The notes beneath the pieces are model-generated. The model ran no database searches. It worked only from the letters and a program-made list of their open reading frames with translations, and was not told where the DNA came from. Shown piece by piece: positions 33,455 through 42,186 of a stretch of DNA of 64,000 nucleotides (its first letter is position 1; each line of letters begins with the position of its first letter). The translations under genes and the position numbers were made by a program. The DNA comes from Clostridiales bacterium (lineage in GTDB: Bacteria > Bacillota > Clostridia > Oscillospirales > Acutalibacteraceae), in the NCBI GenBank assembly GCA_012839185.1, contig DUNU01000021.1:22484-86483 (forward strand), written 5' to 3'.

Positions 33455-35437
33455 TTATTCGATAATTCCGCGTCTGTTATTCTTAAATTTTGCGGTAATC
33501 TCGTTCATTTTTTCATTCATCTCAGCTGCAAGTTCCGGATAAACTTTCGCACGATTATAGTTTTCTCCTACATCATCATTCAAGATATGCAACCAGTTTT
33601 TGCGATATTTATCAAAAAATGCCGAATTATCGTTTTGAATATTTTTGAAATATTTGAGGTTTAAATATTCCTTATTCAGAACTTCATAATCACAGTCAGG
33701 AGATGGTTTTTTAACCTCACTTGACGGTTTTGCATACTGAATTGACTTTAATTTCTCACGTTTCATATACAATATAGGAACTTCTTCCGTATGAATTACG
33801 CTGTCATCTTTAAGCAATTTCATCATCGAAACGCCGTCAATTTCACGGTCAGTCGGAAGATTTGAATTCTCCTCACTTGTAGTTTTTATTCCGCATAAGT
33901 CAAGAATTGTCGGATATAAATCAACGAGTGTTGCCGCAGACTCACGAGTTTCACCTGCTTTAAATAAACCATTGTTTTTGTCCCAACGAATCATAAACGG
34001 AACTTTTTGTCCGCCTTCATAGGCAAGATATTTCCCGCCTCGAAGTTCGCCGACAGAACCTTCAAGAGCAGGTCCGTTATCGCTGGAGAATATAATAATT
34101 GTGTTCTCAAGCTCTCCCAATTCTTCGAGCTTATTAAACAGTTTGCCGAGATAAGCGTCAAACTCGGTTACGCAATCAACATAAGTACCCATCCCCGTTT
34201 TACCGTCAAACTCTTCACCGACAGCTAAAGGAGCATGAGGCCACGGAGATGCGTAATAAATAAAGAAAGGATTATCGCTGTTTGTTGTGGTCTCAACAAG
34301 CCAATTTTCAAGCTCGTTATGGATATATTCGGTTAACTTTGACTGGTCTTTAAGCTCATCGGCTCCGTGAACAATCTCATATTCCCCGCCGGTTTCTCTG
34401 ACAAAATAATAGGGTGTCATGTCGTTTACATGATGTGAGCCGTAGAAATAATCAAAGCCCTGATTCGTCGGCAAATATTCGCCGTAGTCTCCCAAATGCC
34501 ACTTGCCGAAAGCTCCCGTATTATAGCCTGCTTTTCTTAAAGTTTCAGCCAATGTTATTTCATCGCCGAGCATACCGTCAACATTATTACCCATTTCAAA
34601 TGAATTAAACAAACGTGTAGCAGCAAAAGGTTTGAATGTGGAAATTGTCGGGAAAAGAACATTGTCGGCATATCCGCGATAGGGATATCGACCGGTCAGA
34701 CAAGCAAAACGGGCGGGAGAGCATACAGAATAACTTGAATAGAAATTTTCAAAAGAAAGACCGTTTTCACCGATAGAATCAATGCTCGGAGTATCATAGA
34801 TCGCCCCGTTCATTGAAACATCTCCGTAACCCAAGTCGTCCATTAAAACGATAAGAACATTCGGAGCATCGGTTTTTGCCTCACTTATGCTGGCAAGATA
34901 ATTGTCATGACCTTCCCACATTCTCTTTGTGACGGGAGAGGTACGAAGGTTCATTGTAAGAAGATATGCAACGGACAAAAAAGCGAGAACTATGCTCATA
35001 AGAGGATAAAATACTTTTCCGCCATTCTCTTTTTTCTTCTTGCCGAAAAGGAATATACCGGAAATTGCGACAATAATCGGCAAACCTAAAAGAATGTTAC
35101 CGATAAGTCGTGTGAAGAAATTCCCCTCACCGGTCAAAAGTTTGTGTTCGGAACTTGCAAAGCCTGCCAAAGCATTTGAGAAAGCACCGAAACCTGCATC
35201 AGCACCGCAAAATATATGAAAAAGTGTAACACCGGCAAATACGAATACAAAGCCCAAAAGCATGCCGGAATAAATCTTTTTCTTTTTAAGTGCATCAATA
35301 AACATGAACACACTCATAACCATCATATATATAAGACATACGAGGGTTACTAAATTAAGTCGGCTTACAAGTTGTGCTACAAATAAAGCTGCACCTAAAA
35401 GCATCGTAATGAACGGAAATACGGGACGAACTTTCAT
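33455..35437 (-). CDS. Membrane-anchored sulfatase
   Basis: 660 residues. About five hydrophobic segments occupy residues 8-163, then a sulfatase domain begins at PNVLIVLMDDLGYGD (metal-binding Asp pair at about 200-201). The formylglycine site is CSPARFACLTGR with Cys at about 239, the cysteine-type consensus. An anaerobic radical-SAM maturase (anSME) would be needed; none is in the window. GKWHLGDYG and SDNGPALEG are further family marks. It probably removes sulfate from extracellular glycans. The downstream MinD-like gene and upstream lipoprotein gene are close enough to share a transcript. Confidence 0.88.
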   Translation of the reverse strand: MKVRPVFPFITMLLGAALFVAQLVSRLNLVTLVCLIYMMVMSVFMFIDALKKKKIYSGMLLGFVFVFAGVTLFHIFCGADAGFGAFSNALAGFASSEHKLLTGEGNFFTRLIGNILLGLPIIVAISGIFLFGKKKKENGGKVFYPLMSIVLAFLSVAYLLTMNLRTSPVTKRMWEGHDNYLASISEAKTDAPNVLIVLMDDLGYGDVSMNGAIYDTPSIDSIGENGLSFENFYSSYSVCSPARFACLTGRYPYRGYADNVLFPTISTFKPFAATRLFNSFEMGNNVDGMLGDEITLAETLRKAGYNTGAFGKWHLGDYGEYLPTNQGFDYFYGSHHVNDMTPYYFVRETGGEYEIVHGADELKDQSKLTEYIHNELENWLVETTTNSDNPFFIYYASPWPHAPLAVGEEFDGKTGMGTYVDCVTEFDAYLGKLFNKLEELGELENTIIIFSSDNGPALEGSVGELRGGKYLAYEGGQKVPFMIRWDKNNGLFKAGETRESAATLVDLYPTILDLCGIKTTSEENSNLPTDREIDGVSMMKLLKDDSVIHTEEVPILYMKREKLKSIQYAKPSSEVKKPSPDCDYEVLNKEYLNLKYFKNIQNDNSAFFDKYRKNWLHILNDDVGENYNRAKVYPELAAEMNEKMNEITAKFKNNRRGIIE

Positions 35438-35446
35438 ATTATCTCC

Positions 35447-36406
35447 TTATACTTCAAAATCGTAGTAATAATAGTGCATTTCCAATGTACAAGTACCGTT
35501 TAAGAAATTGGTGGTTACGAGAACAAGATTTAATTCCACAACGGCATCAATATCTGCATAGTGATGCTGTTCCAAACTCTTGGGACACTTGTTTTCGGTA
35601 TCTACGGTAAATACCATGTAACTTCCCGTATAATTACAATCAAATTTAAGCGAATTTAAATCTGCAACGGGGAGATATTGCGTAATAGCATTTGTAACGA
35701 CATCCTTGTCAAAAGGTGTCATTATATTTGCAAAATCATCCACGCCGACAACGGGATTAAAGGCATCTTCAAACAAAACATAATATGTTGCCGTATCCTC
35801 ACCCTTAACAAGATATGCGGCTTTTATGACTTCTCTGTCGGCTACCGCTTCAACATTTTCATTATTAAATATGGGAAATTCGGAATAAATTTCTGTACTG
35901 CCTGAAGGAATTTTCTTTGCAGATACTGTCAAATCTGAATCGGTATTTTTAATAACATTCTGCATTACAACGGTAACAATTCCGTTTGCAAGTCCCGACG
36001 GGTCAGCAGGAAGATTGATATTAGTGAGATTTGCCCAACTTGATTTTGTAAAGCCTATACTGTCTTTCTTAATATCACCGAAATATTTTCTGTATATTCT
36101 GAGTGCCGTCCTTACAGAAATCTCTTTTGCTCCCGAAGGCACAGCAAAGCCACCTGTACTCGTTTGTGCAACTGTTTCAACAGCCTCATCGGTTGTGCTT
36201 TGTGAGGGCATATCCGTCGGAATATCATTTGTTTTTTCAGTTTCGTCATCCGGTTCATCATCTGCCCATTCGTCAAAAACCGTCGTCGGTACGGTTTCAG
36301 TGGTAGTATCATCTACCACAACAATCTTAATTTTTTTACATGACGAAAACGCAATTACAGAAACTAACAACAATGCAATAATTGAAGAAATTTTACTGTT
36401 TTTCAT
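35447..36406 (-). CDS. Predicted lipoprotein of unknown function
   Basis: 319 residues. The N-terminus is a lipoprotein signal (ISSIIALLLVSVIAFSSC, Cys at 23; the lipobox is imperfect, FSSC). A Thr/Asp/Glu-rich linker follows (about residues 30-85), then a beta-rich domain of about 220 residues ending in an odd HYYYYDFEV. No named family is recognised. It overlaps the VTT gene end by 14 bases and lies 9 bases before the sulfatase, so it may be an outer-surface partner of that operon. Confidence 0.72.
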   Translation of the reverse strand: MKNSKISSIIALLLVSVIAFSSCKKIKIVVVDDTTTETVPTTVFDEWADDEPDDETEKTNDIPTDMPSQSTTDEAVETVAQTSTGGFAVPSGAKEISVRTALRIYRKYFGDIKKDSIGFTKSSWANLTNINLPADPSGLANGIVTVVMQNVIKNTDSDLTVSAKKIPSGSTEIYSEFPIFNNENVEAVADREVIKAAYLVKGEDTATYYVLFEDAFNPVVGVDDFANIMTPFDKDVVTNAITQYLPVADLNSLKFDCNYTGSYMVFTVDTENKCPKSLEQHHYADIDAVVELNLVLVTTNFLNGTCTLEMHYYYYDFEV

Positions 36407-37118
36407 ACATTGCCTCCAATTTTACCTCATTTTTAACCATCGTATTCTCAAACACCTTTTCGGTCTTTTTACGGAAAAATTTCTTGAACAGATACACAGC
36501 AACTCCTATCGGAATAAGACATATCACAACCAAAACGATTTTGTCCATAGGTATCCAATCAAAAACCTCACTGCCGAGTATTGTAAATAAAATTACTCGC
36601 CAAGAAATTCCCAAAACAGAGAACAACAAATATTTCGGGAAATTACATTTTGATGCACCGAAAAACAGGCTTACAAAATCAATCGGAAATGCGGGAACAG
36701 CTCTAATTCCTATAATCACTCCCGGTTTGTTTTGAATATCTTTTTCTAACAGTTTCCTGCCTTTTTCATGCCTCGACAACAATTTATATACCGCATCCGA
36801 GCCGATAAACCAACCGAGAAGATAGGTAACCGAAACTTCGATTGCAATACCGAGCAAATTAAGTAAAACCGCTTGCCAATGCGGCAACATCACGCCTACC
36901 GCCACATAAACAAGCGAGGCAGGAACTACAAAAAGAACGGATTTTAATACATATACACCGAGTATTACAAAGCATAATGCGGTTACGTTTGTAATTTTTT
37001 TATCCAACCCGCTTATATCAAGCGTTGACAGAGTGTCATAATTGACGATTGCTATAACGAACAACGTCATTGCAATCGCCGATTTTATTATCGGGAGAAT
37101 TATATCTTTCGGCTTCAA
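36393..37118 (-). CDS. TVP38/TMEM64 (VTT/DedA-like) membrane protein
   Basis: 241 residues with 5-6 hydrophobic segments. VTT-domain landmarks are SVLFVVPASLVYVAVGVMLP, the EVSVTYLLGWFIGSD helix, and RAVPAFPIDFVSLFFGASK. DedA/VTT proteins are thought to be lipid scramblases or flippases. It shares a transcript with yqeK (26 bases upstream) and overlaps the lipoprotein gene by 14 bases. Confidence 0.85.
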   Translation of the reverse strand: MKPKDIILPIIKSAIAMTLFVIAIVNYDTLSTLDISGLDKKITNVTALCFVILGVYVLKSVLFVVPASLVYVAVGVMLPHWQAVLLNLLGIAIEVSVTYLLGWFIGSDAVYKLLSRHEKGRKLLEKDIQNKPGVIIGIRAVPAFPIDFVSLFFGASKCNFPKYLLFSVLGISWRVILFTILGSEVFDWIPMDKIVLVVICLIPIGVAVYLFKKFFRKKTEKVFENTMVKNEVKLEAMYEKQ

Positions 37119-37144
37119 TTCTTATTTCCTTTTTTCAGTTTTCA

Positions 37145-37708
37145 CTATCTGTCCATTATGAGAAATTTATAAGCATTTAAGGTATCTTCATGTATGGGTT
37201 TTCTTGCATTTTCAAGCTGGTTTATCGTAAAACTCAAAGCATATATTATCGCGTCATCAAGGTTTATCTGTGCCTTTTGTCGCATTACATCAACATCGGG
37301 ATAATCCCGTTCTGCAGATATAAAATCGGCAACATAAATTATCTTTTCAAGCAAGCCCATATTTGCTCTTGCCGTCGTATGATAACGAATTGCATTGAAA
37401 ATATCTTCATCATCAAGAATATTTTCTCGAACATAAAAAGCACTTGCAATTTGATGCCAGACCTTCGGACTTACAAGTTCAACGGCAGATAAATCGGTAC
37501 GGGAAGTAATATATTCAAGCATCTCATTTTTAGGCATTTCTTTCATAATATCATGCAAAATTCCCGCAACATAAGCTTTTTCTTCATCGGCACCATATTT
37601 TTCAGCAAGCATTTTCGCACTGTCGCCGACATTCATTGAATGAACATAGCGATAATCACTAAGCAATTTTCTTACATCGGACTTGTATTTTTCAATATCG
37701 TAATTCAA
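37145..37708 (-). CDS. yqeK: HD-domain Ap4A hydrolase YqeK
   Basis: 187 residues of the YqeK family (bis(5'-nucleosyl)-tetraphosphatase, symmetrical). The HD metal motif appears as VAGILHDIMKEMP, preceded by YVHSMNVGDSAKMLAEKYG and followed by WHQIASAFYV and AIRYHTTA. It hydrolyses Ap4A to two ADP and limits alarmone build-up. Its start overlaps the nadD stop by 4 bases, the standard nadD-yqeK arrangement in Firmicutes. Confidence 0.93.
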   Translation of the reverse strand: MNYDIEKYKSDVRKLLSDYRYVHSMNVGDSAKMLAEKYGADEEKAYVAGILHDIMKEMPKNEMLEYITSRTDLSAVELVSPKVWHQIASAFYVRENILDDEDIFNAIRYHTTARANMGLLEKIIYVADFISAERDYPDVDVMRQKAQINLDDAIIYALSFTINQLENARKPIHEDTLNAYKFLIMDR

Positions 37709-38298
37709 GAATAAAGTCCCCTGTCATCAATATATTTTCTGACTTCTTCGCTTAAATATCCCGTTGTATCGGCATTTTCTTCAATTAAATCCCGTATTTC
37801 CGTACTACTCATTTCAAGCGGATTGACGGCAAAAATATGGATTTTGTCGGAATATTCTGGCAAGTTCTTTTCAACATATTCATGCATCTTCAATTCACCG
37901 CCATTTTCACGTGCAAACGCAAAAATATCACATAAATCCAAGATGTCCTTATACCTGTGCCACGACGTAAAACAGGTAAGCATATCCGTACCCATGCTCA
38001 AAATTATTTTATCATCCGGATGACTTTTTACAAGACTTTCAAGCGTATCAATTGTATAGCTTTTTCCCGTACGTTTTAATTCAATATCCGTCACTTCATA
38101 ATGTGGCTCATTAAAAAGCAATTGACACATATTTAATCTGTCAACACCGCTTGCATCAGTTCTGTGTTTATGCGGAGAAACATAGGCAGGTATAATCAAA
38201 CACGAATCAAGTTCGCAGATTTTGACAAATTTTTCAGCTAAATGCTTGTGTCCGAGATGTGGCGGATCAAAGCTTCCGCCGAATATTCCCAATCTCAT
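37705..38298 (-). CDS. nadD: Nicotinate-nucleotide adenylyltransferase
   Basis: 197 residues. GIFGGSFDPPHLGHKHLAE (residues 4-22) holds the nucleotidyltransferase HxGH motif. IIPAYVSPHK and the C-terminal SSTEIRDLI are typical of NadD. It makes NaAD from nicotinate mononucleotide and ATP in NAD synthesis. GAGGT precedes the ATG. First gene of a probable nadD-yqeK-VTT-lipoprotein-sulfatase-minD-like run. Confidence 0.95.
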   Translation of the reverse strand: MRLGIFGGSFDPPHLGHKHLAEKFVKICELDSCLIIPAYVSPHKHRTDASGVDRLNMCQLLFNEPHYEVTDIELKRTGKSYTIDTLESLVKSHPDDKIILSMGTDMLTCFTSWHRYKDILDLCDIFAFARENGGELKMHEYVEKNLPEYSDKIHIFAVNPLEMSSTEIRDLIEENADTTGYLSEEVRKYIDDRGLYS

Positions 38299-38319
38299 AA
38301 ATAAACTACCTCAATTTTT

Positions 38320-38347
38320 ATTATACACATTATTTTTCAAAAGTCAA
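38320..38347 (-). promoter_or_regulatory. Promoter of the nadD operon
   Basis: On the - strand TTGACT (38342-38347), 16-base spacer, TATAAT (38320-38325). The leader is about 15-20 bases. It is back to back with the glnN promoter. Confidence 0.75.
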
Positions 38348-38357
38348 GAAAATATAA

Positions 38358-38386
38358 TTGACAAAACTCGTTATTAGTAGTATTAT
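38358..38386 (+). promoter_or_regulatory. Promoter of glnN
   Basis: TTGACA (38358-38363), 17-base spacer, TATTAT (38381-38386). The glnN ATG is 49 bases downstream. No obvious GlnR-type operator was recognised. Confidence 0.75.
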
Positions 38387-38434
38387 ATATGCTAGACGAA
38401 TATTACATCCACCAAAAAACAGGAGCAAATTTTT

Positions 38435-40522
38435 ATGAAAACAGTTCCCGAGTATTTCGGCTCAATGGTCTTTAATGACGTTACCATGCGAGCCAGACTC
38501 CCGAAAGAAACTTACAAGGCTCTTAAAAAGACAATGCGTGACGGCAAAAAACTGGATCCGCAAATTGCCAACATTGTCGCAAATGCGATGAAGGATTGGG
38601 CTATTGAAAAGGGTGTAACCCATTTTTCACATTGGTTCCAGCCGATGACCGGCGTTACCGCAGAAAAACACGACAGCTTCATCTCTCCTTTTGGTGAGGA
38701 CGGAGTTATTATGGAGTTTTCAGGCAAAGAGTTAGTCAGAGGTGAACCTGATGCATCCTCTCTGCCAAGTGGCGGAATCAGAAGCACATACGAGGCAAGA
38801 GGTTATACCACTTGGGATCCGACTTCTTATGCCTTTATCAAAGATAATGTCCTGTGCATCCCGACTGCTTTTTGCTCTTATAACGGAGAAGCACTTGATA
38901 AGAAAACTCCCCTGCTTCGTTCAATGGAATGTATTTCAAAACAGGCTCTTCGTGTGGTTAAACTCTTCGGAAATGAAAATGTTACAACAGTCAAAACAAC
39001 GGTCGGTCCTGAACAGGAATATTTTTTGATTGACAAAAAATATTACGACAAGCGTATAGACTTGCAGTATTGTGAACGCACTCTTTTCGGTGCCGCTCCG
39101 CCCAAGGGACAGGAACTTGAAGACCATTATTACGGAACAATCAGTCCTCGTGTCTCTGCATTTATGGCAGAACTTGACAAGGAACTTTGGAAACTCGGTG
39201 TACTTGCCAAAACCGAACATAACGAAACGGCACCCGCACAGTTTGAACTTGCACCGATATTTACCACTGCCAATATAAGTTGCGACCACAACCAAATTAC
39301 AATGGAGCTTATGAAAAAACTCGCTCCGAAACACGGTATGGTCTGTCTTTTACATGAAAAGCCTTTCGCAGGAGTAAACGGCAGCGGCAAGCACAACAAC
39401 TGGTCGCTTACAACAAATCTCGGAGATAATCTCCTTGAACCCGGCGAAACACCACATGAAAATGCACAGTTTTTATTGTTCCTATGTGCTATCATTCGTG
39501 CCGTTGACGACTATCAGGAACTTCTTCGTATTTCAATTGCAAGTGCCGCTAATGACCGTCGTTTAGGTAACAGCGAAGCACCCCCTGCCGTTGTTTCCAT
39601 ATTTTTAGGCGATGAAATTACCGCCATACTTGATTCTATTGAAAGCGGTACGGCTTACGAACAGAGTGATAAAAAACAACTTAAAGTCGGTGTTCATACC
39701 CTTCCCCGTTTTCCTAAAGATAACACCGACAGAAACCGTACTTCTCCGCTTGCGTTTACGGGAAACAAGTTTGAATTTCGTATGGTCGGCTCAAATGACT
39801 CAATCGCAGACGCGAATATTGTATTAAATACAACAATTGCGGAAAGCCTTCGTGTATATGCAGATAAACTTGAAGGTGCAGATAATTTTGCAGATGCTCT
39901 TCATGAACTTATCAAAAATGAAATTAAAGAACATAAACGCATTATTTTCGGCGGAAACAGTTATGACGATGAGTGGGCAAAACTTGCCGCTCAAAGAGGG
40001 CTTGCCTGTTTACAGACCACTCCCGATGCAATAGCTCGCTTCCTTGATGAGAAGAATATTGCTCTTTTCGAAACGCATAAAGTATTCTCAAAAGCGGAAA
40101 TGGTTGCCCGCCACAGACTTATGTCGGAACGCTACTGCAAAGTTATAAATATTGAGTCAAAAACCATGGTCGAAATGCTTCAGCGTGATTTAATGCCGGC
40201 AATTTCAAAATATTCACTCGAAATGTCAAAAGCGGCAGATTATTTCAAAACTCCCGACGAAACAAAATTCGGTTATGAAAATTCAGTCGCGGTTAAACTT
40301 CGCACACTGCTCGATGATGTCTATATTTTGGTGGACGAACTTGACAAGAGAATCCGGACGGTTGAAGCTATTGAAGATATTACAAAAAGAACTTTCGGCT
40401 ACAAAGACAGAATCATTCCGTTAATGGACAGGATAAGAATATATATTGATGAGGCTGAAACTCTTACAGCTCGTGAATATTGGCCGTATCCGACATACGG
40501 TGAAATTCTCTCCGGTTGCTGA
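38435..40522 (+). CDS. glnN: Type III glutamine synthetase
   Basis: 695 residues, the expected size for GSIII (GlnN), far longer than GSI. Characteristic stretches are THFSHWFQPMTGVTAEKHDSF, MEFSGKELVRGEPDASSLPSG, TVGPEQEYFLID (metal ligands), NETAPAQFELAPIF and GSGKHNNWSL. It condenses glutamate and ammonia with ATP. GSIII is common in Bacteroidetes, cyanobacteria and anaerobic Firmicutes such as Ruminococcus. AGGAG lies 11 bases upstream of the ATG. The fucosidase gene starts 16 bases after the stop. Confidence 0.97.
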   Translation: MKTVPEYFGSMVFNDVTMRARLPKETYKALKKTMRDGKKLDPQIANIVANAMKDWAIEKGVTHFSHWFQPMTGVTAEKHDSFISPFGEDGVIMEFSGKELVRGEPDASSLPSGGIRSTYEARGYTTWDPTSYAFIKDNVLCIPTAFCSYNGEALDKKTPLLRSMECISKQALRVVKLFGNENVTTVKTTVGPEQEYFLIDKKYYDKRIDLQYCERTLFGAAPPKGQELEDHYYGTISPRVSAFMAELDKELWKLGVLAKTEHNETAPAQFELAPIFTTANISCDHNQITMELMKKLAPKHGMVCLLHEKPFAGVNGSGKHNNWSLTTNLGDNLLEPGETPHENAQFLLFLCAIIRAVDDYQELLRISIASAANDRRLGNSEAPPAVVSIFLGDEITAILDSIESGTAYEQSDKKQLKVGVHTLPRFPKDNTDRNRTSPLAFTGNKFEFRMVGSNDSIADANIVLNTTIAESLRVYADKLEGADNFADALHELIKNEIKEHKRIIFGGNSYDDEWAKLAAQRGLACLQTTPDAIARFLDEKNIALFETHKVFSKAEMVARHRLMSERYCKVINIESKTMVEMLQRDLMPAISKYSLEMSKAADYFKTPDETKFGYENSVAVKLRTLLDDVYILVDELDKRIRTVEAIEDITKRTFGYKDRIIPLMDRIRIYIDEAETLTAREYWPYPTYGEILSGC

Positions 40523-40538
40523 CAGAAAGGTAAATTTT

Positions 40539-41840
40539 ATGAAATACACAGCTGATTGGAAATCCATAGATTCAAGGGAAGTGCCCGAATGGTTTAAAGA
40601 TGCTAAATTTGGTATATTCATTCACTGGGGACTTTATTCCGCACCTGCTTTCGGTGGTCCCGTCGGAGAATTTACCGAATGGTATTGGTATTTTCTAAAC
40701 CGCAAACCAAACGATGACGGTATAAATCCTTATGTAGAATACCACAAAAAGACTTACGGCGAAAATGCACAGTATGAAGACTTGGTTGCTCATTTCAAAG
40801 CGGAAAATTTCAATGCTGAAGAATGGGTATCTCTTTTCCAAAAAGCCGGTGCAAAATATATGAACTTAGTTTCAAAACACCACGACGGTTTTTGTATGTA
40901 CCCGACGAAATATGCTTGGAATTGGAACAGTATGGACGTTGGTCCTCATCGTGATTTTTGTCGGGAACTAAAAGATGCCTGCGACAAAAGTGACGTAAAG
41001 TTTGGTGTTTATCACTCACTCTACGAATGGTATCACCCACTATATCTTGAAAATCCCGAAAAATATGCTCTTGAACATCTTATTCCGATGCTAAAAGAAC
41101 TTATTACAAAATACGAACCTGCCACCTTATTCACGGACGGCGAATGGGATCACCCATCCGAAGTCTGGCATTCAACCGAGTTTTTGGCTTGGCTTTATAA
41201 TGAATCTCCCGTAAAAGATTATATCGTTCCCAATGACCGCTGGGGAAAAGAGACAAGAGGCTCACACGGTGGCAACTTTACTACAGAATATGGTGTAATC
41301 GGCGGCGACCTTGAAAACACAAATCCCGAAAGAACTACCGAAGAATGTCGCGGTATCGGCACATCATTCGGCTACAACAGATTTGAAAAAGTTGAGGACT
41401 ATATGAGTGGCGAAGCACTCATAAAAATGCTCGTTGACTTGGTCTCTCGCGGCTCAAACTTCCTTCTCAATGTCGGTCCCACCGCAGACGGTCGTATTCC
41501 TGTCATTATGGAAGAGCGACTTTTGGAAATCGGCGAATGGCTCAATGTAAACAGTGACGGCATATACGGCACAAGAAAATATTGCGTAAAAGATGAAGGA
41601 GATATTCGTTACACCAAAAAGGGCAATACTATTTATGCGTTCGTTATGAAATATCCTTTCGGTGAAATTGTGCTTGAAGATGTCGAATATAAAGACGGAT
41701 TAACCGCTACACTTTTCGGATATGACGGCGAAATCAAGGTTGAAAATGCAGACGGCAAAGTATGTCTTTCGATCGGTGCAATCAACCCCGATTTAATCAA
41801 TTCAAAATATGTTTACGGATTCAAATTAGAGGAGAAATGA
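40539..41840 (+). CDS. GH29 alpha-L-fucosidase
   Basis: 433 residues from the ATG at 40539 (AGAAAGG 8 bases upstream); a longer in-frame reading would overlap glnN. Family marks are WFKDAKFGIFIHWGLYSAPAF, KYMNLVSKHHDGFCMYPTK, and the nucleophile region TLFTDGEWDHP (D200). RGSNFLLNVGPTADGRIP follows and is typical of GH29. There is no signal peptide, so it works on imported fucosides or oligosaccharides. No terminator separates it from glnN or from rsfS 4 bases later. Confidence 0.9.
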   Translation: MKYTADWKSIDSREVPEWFKDAKFGIFIHWGLYSAPAFGGPVGEFTEWYWYFLNRKPNDDGINPYVEYHKKTYGENAQYEDLVAHFKAENFNAEEWVSLFQKAGAKYMNLVSKHHDGFCMYPTKYAWNWNSMDVGPHRDFCRELKDACDKSDVKFGVYHSLYEWYHPLYLENPEKYALEHLIPMLKELITKYEPATLFTDGEWDHPSEVWHSTEFLAWLYNESPVKDYIVPNDRWGKETRGSHGGNFTTEYGVIGGDLENTNPERTTEECRGIGTSFGYNRFEKVEDYMSGEALIKMLVDLVSRGSNFLLNVGPTADGRIPVIMEERLLEIGEWLNVNSDGIYGTRKYCVKDEGDIRYTKKGNTIYAFVMKYPFGEIVLEDVEYKDGLTATLFGYDGEIKVENADGKVCLSIGAINPDLINSKYVYGFKLEEK

Positions 41841-41844
41841 ATTA

Positions 41845-42156
41845 ATGTTAGATAACATCATAAAAATCTTAGACGATAAGAAGGCAATGGAAATTAAAAC
41901 GATAGATATTGCCGAAAAGTCAATTTTAGCTGACCACTTCGTTATCTGCACCGGTACAAGCTCAACTCATATCCGTGCACTTGCAGATGAGCTTGAATAT
42001 AAAATGCGACACGAATTTGGCACGGAGCCAAGAAGCATTGAAGGTCGTTCAAGCGGCTGGATATTGCTTGATTATAACGATATCGTTGTTCACATTTTTA
42101 CAAAAGATCAGAGAGAATTTTACAATTTGGAAAAGCTTTGGGGAAGCAAGCAATAA
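41845..42156 (+). CDS. rsfS: Ribosomal silencing factor RsfS
   Basis: 103 residues matching the RsfS/YbeB/Iojap family: AEKSILADHFVICTGTSSTHI, then EGRSSGWILLDYNDIVVHIF and FYNLEKLWG. It binds ribosomal protein L14 (uL14) and blocks subunit joining under nutrient stress. GGAG precedes the ATG. It is followed by leuS after 30 bases. Confidence 0.94.
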   Translation: MLDNIIKILDDKKAMEIKTIDIAEKSILADHFVICTGTSSTHIRALADELEYKMRHEFGTEPRSIEGRSSGWILLDYNDIVVHIFTKDQREFYNLEKLWGSKQ

Positions 42157-42186
42157 CTGCAATTTCTCAAACAATTAGGAGTAACT

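Noticed and set aside
36015..36590. 191-codon frame opposite the lipoprotein and VTT genes
   Set aside because: Antisense shadow across two real overlapping genes; Ser/Val-rich only because it mirrors the Thr/Asp linker.
33455..38298. Polysaccharide-utilisation locus built around the sulfatase
   Set aside because: The genes around it are nadD, yqeK, VTT, a lipoprotein and a MinD-like ATPase; no glycosidase or SusC/D-type system is next to it.
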